Positions 57,522 to 64,000 of a stretch of DNA of 64,000 bases are shown here, piece by piece (within the stretch, counting starts at the first letter, position 1; each line of letters begins with the position of its first letter). The position numbers were made by a program, and so were the translations under genes. Source of the stretch: UBA1765 sp045629945. GTDB lineage: Bacteria > Fibrobacterota > Fibrobacteria > Fibrobacterales > Fibrobacteraceae. The notes beneath the pieces are model-generated. The model saw only the letters and a program-made list of their open reading frames with translations. It ran no database searches and had not been told where the DNA came from. The stretch is taken from the NCBI GenBank assembly GCA_045629945.1, contig JAZQSE010000024.1, positions 1-64,000 of the forward strand. Reading direction: 5' to 3'.

Positions 57522-59753
57522 GTGACTCGTTATAGCTTCATCAAATCAACTGCCCTCGGGCTTGCGCTTGTTAGTTCTTTGGCTGCTTCTCCCACATATT
57601 CCCCACACAAGTATCAGCAGAACGACTGGTTCGGGGAATTCGGTGGAAATACCTCCATGTATGTAAACCCAGCTGGTATTGCAGAAACAGATCAAATGGA
57701 ATTGAGTATTGGCTTCTTCCAGTCCATTAGTGGCGAAGCTAGCCAGGAATATGTTTCTTTCACTTTACCAATGGATTACAAGCATACGCTTGGCTTCTCG
57801 TTCTTTGAAAACGGAGCTTCCATTGATGGTGGCAAGTCTTACATTGAAAATGCTTACATGATTGGTTATGCTTATAACTTAATGCAATTTTTAGCATTCG
57901 GTGTAGATGTTTCTATTTTGCAAATTGACCAATTTGGTGAAAACAAACAGTTGACAATTGGTGCCGACTTCGGTATTAGTTGGAATCCGATTGCTAATTC
58001 CCGTTTTGGTTTCTTGCAAGTTGGCCTTGCTTTCCAGAATGCTATTGCTCCAGCGGTTAGCACTGAAGCAGAATCTTCTGGTTATTCGTTTGTGCTTTTC
58101 ACTGCAGACGAAGCTTACAAGATTCCTAGCAACTTGAACCTCTCTTTGTTCTACCGTGGTTTGAACAGAATGCTTGAAGTTAAAGCAGAATTTTCTTTGA
58201 TTGATGTTCTGCACGAAGACTCTGAAGGTGGTGATGGTATGAATCTCGAAATGAGTTTTACAGCCACTTACTATCTGTCTTCTCACTTGGGTGTTCGTCT
58301 TCGCTTCACAAAAGAAGGTTACCCAGTTGTTGGTGCAACAGTTAACGTCAAGGATTTATTCTTCTTGAAGTATGTTGCTTTAGATTTCGAAATGTCTCAC
58401 GATGACTTGATTGAAAAGAAAAATCGTGGTTTCATTTGGGCTTTGAAATTGACCACTCGTTTCGGCAATACTCGTGAAGAAGCTATTGGTGAAGAAAGAT
58501 ATCGTCGTTTGAAAATCGAACCAGAAAACGATTATCGTGCTGCAATGCGTCTTTACTTGAATCGTGACTTCTTAGGTGCTGCTTATGCCTTTGGTAAGGT
58601 TCAAACAAAGTATCCTGCATTCCACTTGGTTGACCAGGCTGCATTCTATAAAGCTAAATCATTTGAAAACCTTCGTATGCATACCGCTGCACGTGCCGTT
58701 TATGAAGACGCTATCAAGCGTTATCCAAATTCTGACCAACGTGCTAAATATCACTTCCAGTTGATGAATATCGACTATAAGGAAGGCAAGTTTGATGATG
58801 CTATGAAGAAGTATCAAAACATTGCAAAGCGCTTTGGTGAAAGTGATGTGAAGGCAGACGCTGACTATATTGCAGGTCAGATTAAGTTCGAACAAGGCTT
58901 GTATCAAGAATCTGTAGAACTCCTTGCTGCTATTCTTCCTGGTAACGCTAACTACTTCTACGCTCGCTATACAATGGGTATTGCTTATAGCCGCATGGGT
59001 AAGTGGGATGAAGCAGAAAGTTGTTTCCGTGATATTACTGAACAAGTTACTTCTAACCTTTCTGAACGTGACTTGCAAGATGCTGCAAAAGTTAAATTAG
59101 GTCATATTTATTTCTCTGGTGAAAATCCAGACATTGCTGCCGCTGCTGCACTTTATGCACAAGTTCAACCAAGTTCACCTGTGTATGATGAAGCTCAGCT
59201 TGGTATTGCATGGTCTTTCTTGAAAGTAAACAAACCAGATGATGCTCAGAAACACGCACAATGGATTATTTCCAATTTGCCTCAATCATTCTTGGTTTCT
59301 GAAGCTTATTTGGTTCAAGGTTATTGTTACTTTATGAAGAAAGATTACCAAAATGCTGAAAAAGCATTGTCTGAAGCTTCTAAGTTGACCGATCAGCCAG
59401 TAGTTTCTGCTGCTGCTCGTGATAGCGCTCAGCAAGCTTATGATAATCAACTTGCAGAATTTGATTCAGTTCAGGCTCAAGTGTTGGATCTTTCTCGTCA
59501 GCTTCCAACTCCTCGTGTTGAACAAAAACGTGCTGCATTGCGCCCTTCTTTTGATAAAGCCAATAAAGCAATTGAAGACCACGCCGCATTTATGCAACGT
59601 TCTGTTCAGAGTGATAGGTTTGAATCAAACCGCAAGCGTATCGCTGAAGACGCAGGCTTTACTCTTGCTACTGTGAAAACAAAAATGGCTGGTGGTGCTG
59701 GCGAAGCATCTCAGGAACTTCAAGAACTTGAAGATTTAGGAGAACTGGAATAA
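57522..59753 (+). CDS. PorV/PorQ-like beta-barrel fused to TPR domain
   Basis: 743 residues with a GTG start at 57522 placed after AAGGAG; signal peptide cleaved after SLAAS. Residues about 35-310 resemble the outer-membrane beta-barrel family containing PorV/PorQ (GNTSMYVNPAGIAETDQMEL, LGFSFFENGASIDGG, LAFGVDVSILQIDQFGENK, VGATVNVKDLFFLKYVALDF). Residues 330-640 are TPR repeats (MRLYLNRDFLGAAYAFGKVQ, DIDYKEGKFDDAMKKYQNIA-type units, YSRMGKWDEAESCFRDI). A coiled-coil-like tail is Glu-rich (EASQELQELEDLGELE). The fusion places a TPR scaffold in the periplasm under a barrel. It lies 13 bases after the OmpA gene. Confidence 0.85.
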   Translation: MTRYSFIKSTALGLALVSSLAASPTYSPHKYQQNDWFGEFGGNTSMYVNPAGIAETDQMELSIGFFQSISGEASQEYVSFTLPMDYKHTLGFSFFENGASIDGGKSYIENAYMIGYAYNLMQFLAFGVDVSILQIDQFGENKQLTIGADFGISWNPIANSRFGFLQVGLAFQNAIAPAVSTEAESSGYSFVLFTADEAYKIPSNLNLSLFYRGLNRMLEVKAEFSLIDVLHEDSEGGDGMNLEMSFTATYYLSSHLGVRLRFTKEGYPVVGATVNVKDLFFLKYVALDFEMSHDDLIEKKNRGFIWALKLTTRFGNTREEAIGEERYRRLKIEPENDYRAAMRLYLNRDFLGAAYAFGKVQTKYPAFHLVDQAAFYKAKSFENLRMHTAARAVYEDAIKRYPNSDQRAKYHFQLMNIDYKEGKFDDAMKKYQNIAKRFGESDVKADADYIAGQIKFEQGLYQESVELLAAILPGNANYFYARYTMGIAYSRMGKWDEAESCFRDITEQVTSNLSERDLQDAAKVKLGHIYFSGENPDIAAAAALYAQVQPSSPVYDEAQLGIAWSFLKVNKPDDAQKHAQWIISNLPQSFLVSEAYLVQGYCYFMKKDYQNAEKALSEASKLTDQPVVSAAARDSAQQAYDNQLAEFDSVQAQVLDLSRQLPTPRVEQKRAALRPSFDKANKAIEDHAAFMQRSVQSDRFESNRKRIAEDAGFTLATVKTKMAGGAGEASQELQELEDLGELE

Positions 59754-59798
59754 TCCAGTTTTCCTTTTCTTTGATTAATTCATAGGTGGAAATCAAAA

Positions 59799-62700
59799 AT
59801 GAAGAAAGCGTTTTTATTTACCGTAGCCTTGGCCACTTTGATAGGTACTTCATTTGCTGCGGATCCTTGTAAAGAAAAAACAGCCGAAGCTAAAAAATTA
59901 TTTGCCAAATGTAAGGCTATGAAAAAAGGTTCTTCTGATTATAAGAGCTGCGCGAGTTCTTATAAAATTTTGAAGAATCAGGCTGAACAGGCTTGCCGTT
60001 CTGGTGGCCTTGATGAAAAAGGTATGACTGATGCCATTGCTCAATGGGAAAAGCAAGTAAACCTTTGTAAAGGTAAACAGAGTTCCCGTTGTGCAAGTGC
60101 TTTGCAACAATTAGGCCATTATCAGTATCAATTGGAAGAAAAACTCCATCTTGATAAAATGGCTAAATACGAAGAAGATGCTGCATGGTGTGCAGACCGT
60201 GATAATGAACCTGCTAAATGTAAGTCTTTGGGAGAATTCCCAAAAGCAAATCATGAAAAGTCATTGGCATACTTCTTAGAATACATCGATAAGTATCCTA
60301 AAGCAGATCGTGCTCCAGTCGTGATGTTCCAGGCTTCATTTGTTTTGGAAGCATCTGGTAAGGAAAAAGAAGCTTATGAATTGCGTATGAAGTTGGTTAA
60401 AAACTTCCCAGACAACGGGCTTGTACCAAAAGCATGGCTCCGTATTGCTGAATACCACTTCATGAATCGTAAATTTAGAGATGCTATTAGTGCTTACAAC
60501 AAGGTGACTGGCTTCCAAAACCTTACGGGTAAAGAAGCAGCTCTTGCTATGTATCACTTGGCAGAATCTTATTATAACATTGCTGAATTTGAAACTGCTG
60601 CTGTTAAATACTTCGATTACATTGTTGGTGCTGATGCTGGTAAATATCCTAGCGACTTACGTGCAGAAGCTATGGACTTTATGGCAGCAGCTTTCTCTGA
60701 CCTTGAAGGTGGTGGTGTAGAAGAAGCTGAAACGTTCTTGAAAGACAAGAAAGTTTCATTTAAAGATTCTCTCTACTATCGTATCGGTATGAAGAACAAA
60801 GACCACGACCGTAACGAAGAAGCAGTTCAATCTTTCCGCCGTTTAATGGCTATCAACCCAAATTACATCGATGCTCCTTTGGCTGATATCGCAATTGTTG
60901 AAATTCTTATTTTGCAACAAAAGTTTGATGAAGCTCAGGAATATCGTTATACAGTTGTAAAACGTTATGACCGCAATTCTTCTTGGTATAAGAAAAACCA
61001 ACAATACCCAGCATCTGTAAAAAATGCTGAATCTGCAATCCGCAGTGCTATGTTGGACATTCCACAGTATGACCATGCTCAAGCTGCTAAGCTTATGAAA
61101 TCTGGTGATACAGAAGGCGGTAAGAAAAGATTTGGAAAAGCTATTGAAGGTTATAATGCTTTCTTGAAACGTTATGCAAAAGAACCTACTTGGGATGAAT
61201 ACAAAGTTCATATTAATTTGGCTTTGGTATACCAAGAAATGTCTCAGTTTGCAAATGCCGCAAAAATGTTTAACTGGATTGTTGATTGTGACACCAATCG
61301 TTATGGTCGTCGTCCACCTAACACAGATGTGGCTCTCAAGAAAGAAGAAGCTGGTTATAACGCAGTTCTCATGATGGATCAAGCTCGTGAAGAAGCTATG
61401 AAAAATAAAGCTGCCAATGACCCTGTTAAGGCTTACGCATTACCAGAAACAAAAGCTTACTTCGCTCAAGTTGACTTGTACATGAAAAAGTTTGGTCAAA
61501 AAGAAGAAGCTGCTGAACTTGCTTACAACGCTGCTATTGTTCATTATAACGCAAAGCAACATAAAACGGCTGTTGTTGTGCTTCGTGATTTGAAACAACG
61601 TTTCCCGAATCACAAATATATTTTGTTGATTAGTCGTATGCTTGCTCAGTCCTTGTTGGAATCTGACCAACTTGATGATTCTCAAAAGGAATTTGAATGG
61701 CTCTATAAGCAATATACAGAAGTCAAGGCTACTCGCAATGACTCTATGGCAAAAGAAATTGAAAAAGCTATTGCTGCTGTTCTCTTCCAGAAAGCAGAAC
61801 GTGCAGTTAAGGGTGGTCAGTATGAAGCCGGTGCTGTTGCTTATTTAGATCTTGTTAAACGTTATCCGAATGCATCATTTGCGGATAAGGCTATCTTCGA
61901 AGCTGCTGCTGCTTACGAAAATGCAAAGCTTTATTCAAAAGCTGCTGAAACATTTATGTTGATGCCTCGCTCTTATGTAAGTTCTCCACTTACAATCCGC
62001 TCTATTTTGCGTGCGGCTTCTAACTACAAGAAAGACAACAAGATGCGTGATGCTGCTATGACTTTCTTGTTCATTACAGAAAACTTCCCACAAGATTCTA
62101 TGGCATTCCAGGCAATTGGTTTCGCTGCTACAACTTATGATTCTATCCCAGATAAGAAACAAGCAGCTATGACTTACGAAATTGCTTACAAACGTTATCC
62201 AAAGCACGAAAAAACTCCAAGTATGCTTTATAGTGCTTGCTTGACCTATGACGAAGCTAAGATGACTGAAGAAGCAATTCGTTGCTCTAAAGATCTTGTA
62301 AAGGATTATCCAAAGTCTTCTTATGCTCTTGATGCTGCATTTAGTATTCCTCTTGCTTACCAGAATGCTAAGAAATGGGAATTGGCTGCTCAAGAATACA
62401 AGTTCTTTATCAAGAACTATCAAGAAGATAAAGAAAAGTTGATTGCCGCTTATGTTGGTACAGCTCGTGCTTATATGGAACTTAAGGATTTTGCTTCTGC
62501 AGCTGAATACTATAAAAAGACTCTTGAAGCCTATGATAAGTTCGGTTTGCAGATCAAGAATGCTGACCCATCTGTTCCTGCTGAAGCTGCCTTCCATTTA
62601 GGTGAATTTGAACAAGAAAAGATGGAACCGCTTGTATTGAAAGGCTCTGAAAAAGAAAAAGCTAAGATTATCAAGAGCTTAGTTGATATCTTGCAGAAAG

Positions 62701-63560
62701 CTATGTCTCAATACTCTAAATCTGCAACTTACGCATCTGAAAAGTGGACATTCCGTGCTACCAATAAGATGGGTATGCTCTTTGTGACAATGGCTGCTAA
62801 GATTCGTGAACAAGAATTGAACGGCAAAACAGACGAAGAAATCTTTGCAGAACGTATTGGTATTGTGCAACAGCTCCCTAGTTACTATGAACAAGCTCGC
62901 CCAATCTTCCAGAAAAATATTGACCTCGCTCGTGATCAGGGTTTCTATAATGAAGATGTGATTGCGGCTGAAGCAGGTTATATTGAAATGTATTATCAAG
63001 GTTGTGCTGTGTTCGTAGAAGTAGCTGATGCATTTGCTAACTCTCCATTGCCAGATAGTGCTACAATCGTAAATGAATATGTAGAATACGAAGGTATGGC
63101 TCTTGAAGATGCACAGTTTGCTGTTCATGAAGACTTGGAAGCTTATAGAGAAGAATTGCAGAATCGTTCTCAAGCTGCAAAAGACCTTGCTGCACCACAG
63201 TGTGCCACTGGTATTAAAGCTGCCGCTCATTATGGTATTGAAAACGAATGGACTGCAAAGCTTTACGAAACTTTGAAGACATTGGATGAATCTAACGAAG
63301 CCTTGGCTGTTAAAATTGAAAAATTTGACCCAAGCACGCTCTTCCAAGATCCAGCATACTTCAAGACGAAAGCTCGTATCGAACAGATTGCTGCTTCTAC
63401 TGTGATGACTCCAGAAGAAAAGATTGCCACATATCGTGACATTATCGCTGAAGCCAAAGCAGAAGCTGAAAAGTTGAAAAAGGAACTCAAGGAATTGAGA
63501 GCTAAGTTGGCTCCTCCTCCACCTCCTCCAGGAGCAGCAGCTGCACCGGTAGCTCCATAG
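59799..63560 (+). CDS. Very large periplasmic TPR protein
   Basis: 1253 residues from ATG 59799, behind AGGTGG. Signal peptide MKKAFLFTVALATLIGTSFA. A cysteine-rich N-terminus (CKEKTAEAKKLFAKCKAMKK, SSDYKSCASSYKILK) is followed by TPR-like repeats over about residues 130-1000 (YFLEYIDKYPKADRAPVVMF, NRKFRDAISAYNKV, FQKAERAVKGGQYEAGAVAY, DLVKRYPNASFADKAIFEAA). A coiled coil (AEAEKLKKELKELRAKLA) and a proline tail PPPPPPGAAAAPVAP end it. Codon use is strongly biased, suggesting high expression. It resembles TPR scaffolds of envelope-spanning machines; exact function unknown. Confidence 0.85.
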   Translation: MKKAFLFTVALATLIGTSFAADPCKEKTAEAKKLFAKCKAMKKGSSDYKSCASSYKILKNQAEQACRSGGLDEKGMTDAIAQWEKQVNLCKGKQSSRCASALQQLGHYQYQLEEKLHLDKMAKYEEDAAWCADRDNEPAKCKSLGEFPKANHEKSLAYFLEYIDKYPKADRAPVVMFQASFVLEASGKEKEAYELRMKLVKNFPDNGLVPKAWLRIAEYHFMNRKFRDAISAYNKVTGFQNLTGKEAALAMYHLAESYYNIAEFETAAVKYFDYIVGADAGKYPSDLRAEAMDFMAAAFSDLEGGGVEEAETFLKDKKVSFKDSLYYRIGMKNKDHDRNEEAVQSFRRLMAINPNYIDAPLADIAIVEILILQQKFDEAQEYRYTVVKRYDRNSSWYKKNQQYPASVKNAESAIRSAMLDIPQYDHAQAAKLMKSGDTEGGKKRFGKAIEGYNAFLKRYAKEPTWDEYKVHINLALVYQEMSQFANAAKMFNWIVDCDTNRYGRRPPNTDVALKKEEAGYNAVLMMDQAREEAMKNKAANDPVKAYALPETKAYFAQVDLYMKKFGQKEEAAELAYNAAIVHYNAKQHKTAVVVLRDLKQRFPNHKYILLISRMLAQSLLESDQLDDSQKEFEWLYKQYTEVKATRNDSMAKEIEKAIAAVLFQKAERAVKGGQYEAGAVAYLDLVKRYPNASFADKAIFEAAAAYENAKLYSKAAETFMLMPRSYVSSPLTIRSILRAASNYKKDNKMRDAAMTFLFITENFPQDSMAFQAIGFAATTYDSIPDKKQAAMTYEIAYKRYPKHEKTPSMLYSACLTYDEAKMTEEAIRCSKDLVKDYPKSSYALDAAFSIPLAYQNAKKWELAAQEYKFFIKNYQEDKEKLIAAYVGTARAYMELKDFASAAEYYKKTLEAYDKFGLQIKNADPSVPAEAAFHLGEFEQEKMEPLVLKGSEKEKAKIIKSLVDILQKAMSQYSKSATYASEKWTFRATNKMGMLFVTMAAKIREQELNGKTDEEIFAERIGIVQQLPSYYEQARPIFQKNIDLARDQGFYNEDVIAAEAGYIEMYYQGCAVFVEVADAFANSPLPDSATIVNEYVEYEGMALEDAQFAVHEDLEAYREELQNRSQAAKDLAAPQCATGIKAAAHYGIENEWTAKLYETLKTLDESNEALAVKIEKFDPSTLFQDPAYFKTKARIEQIAASTVMTPEEKIATYRDIIAEAKAEAEKLKKELKELRAKLAPPPPPPGAAAAPVAP

Positions 63561-63573
63561 TAGCAATAATTTT

Positions 63574-63607
63574 AAAAAGAACGAATCCTAGGGTTCGTTC
63601 TTTTTTT
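63574..63607 (+). terminator. Terminator of the OmpA/TPR operon
   Basis: AAAGAACGAATCC pairs with GGGTTCGTTCTTT (one G-U pair) around TA, followed by a run of T. Confidence 0.92.
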
Positions 63608-64000
63608 ATTGTCAGAAATGTTTTTTTGTTTTGTGTTTAATTACAAATTAGGAATAGGTATGGGTATGATAATCCGTGTAGAGCCCTTAATTTATAGTAA
63701 GATGCTTAACTTATAAGAAAAAAAAGATTCTGAAAATAGTGTGAATTTATACAAAAGAATATTTTATTAATTTATATGTAATAAGAAAAAATTGATTGGT
63801 TAATATGAATGACTAAAGTTATAAAAGAGTCACTAAAATAATGTCAAAAGTTATAAGACAAAACAAAAAAAAGACGTTAAAAAAAACAGGAAAAACTATT
63901 ATAAAAAGGCGATAAAAACACTCTTTTTAGAGATAAAAATCATTCTTTTTGACGCTAAAGAAAAGGGAAAAATTAGCAGAAAAGTGTTTTTTTTAAATGT
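63608..64000. other. AT-rich intergenic region at the window end
   Basis: No gene is supported. It contains two copies of AAAGTTATAA (63815-63824 and 63847-63856) 32 bp apart and two imperfect 21-bp tandem copies beginning GATAAAAA at 63911 and 63932. A 24-codon frame at 63841-63915 would encode a very basic peptide, but it may be chance in A-rich DNA. It could be the control region of a gene beyond the window. Confidence 0.4.

Noticed and set aside
57870..58290. Antisense frames inside the PorV-like gene as separate genes
   Set aside because: They overlap a fully open, signal-peptide-bearing gene with clear barrel and TPR patterns.
62679..63566. 295-codon minus-strand open frame opposite the large TPR gene, and similar frames at 61935-62597 and 56927-57406
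   Set aside because: Antisense shadows created by codon bias; Cys/Phe/Ser-rich sequence with no recognisable features.

Overview
The window is AT-rich bacterial chromosome, almost certainly from the phylum Fibrobacterota (Fibrobacter or a close relative). Evidence: a 1425-residue secreted protein with a fibro-slime domain, a serine-rich-linker lipoprotein, a family-4/9-like carbohydrate-binding module on a secreted beta-helix protein, a short RpoD-type sigma factor without region 1.1, futalosine-pathway menaquinone genes, and many large TPR envelope proteins. No prophage, transposase, plasmid, CRISPR array, rRNA or tRNA gene was seen. The phylum call is confident; the genus is an inference.

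Layout. 1-3164 (minus): end of a lipoprotein gene and a surface beta-helix protein with a CBM-like N-terminus. 3591-10258: leuS, ilvE, a class I aminotransferase and gltA. 10318-12498 (minus): rph-pheA-NlpC/P60 lipoprotein, coupled end to end. 13118-17365: metal block, feoAB behind a promoter carrying two DtxR-like palindromes, then an ArsR/SmtB-type sensor with a CzrA-like zinc site and an SO_0444-type Cu/Zn permease. 17471-24487: TraB-family protein, lipoprotein, cmk-rpsA, thioredoxin-reductase-like flavoprotein plus radical SAM protein. 24489-30303: two polyprenyl-phosphate sugar transferases around hom, then nadC and coaX. 30540-37038: fibro-slime protein, SPOR protein, lipoprotein. 37193-44664: gpmI, nnr, polA, Mrp/ApbC and a DUF971 protein. 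44730-49686: sigma factor, two TPR proteins and an RlpA-like lipoprotein. 49688-51615 (minus): prfA-prmC. 51762-55505: tyrS, a PfkB kinase, mqnB and mqnD with overlapping ends. 55611-55793: histone H1-like peptide. 55991-63560: three-gene envelope operon (beta-helix/TSP3/OmpA fusion, beta-barrel/TPR fusion, 1253-residue TPR protein).

Three intergenic clusters (about 12.6-12.85, 19.45-20.0 and 34.88-35.48 kb) hold a dispersed hairpin repeat family. Its outer arms are conserved, while the inner stems differ in sequence yet remain self-complementary. This is the most striking non-coding signal.

The best candidates for less-described biology are the variable-stem hairpin repeats, the 55.99-63.56 kb envelope operon, the flavoprotein/radical SAM pair, a lipoprotein N-terminal signature shared by the NlpC/P60 and RlpA proteins, and a possible internal start that would release a free HMA metallochaperone from the Cu/Zn permease. 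All function calls come from reading motifs by eye; no database search was possible.
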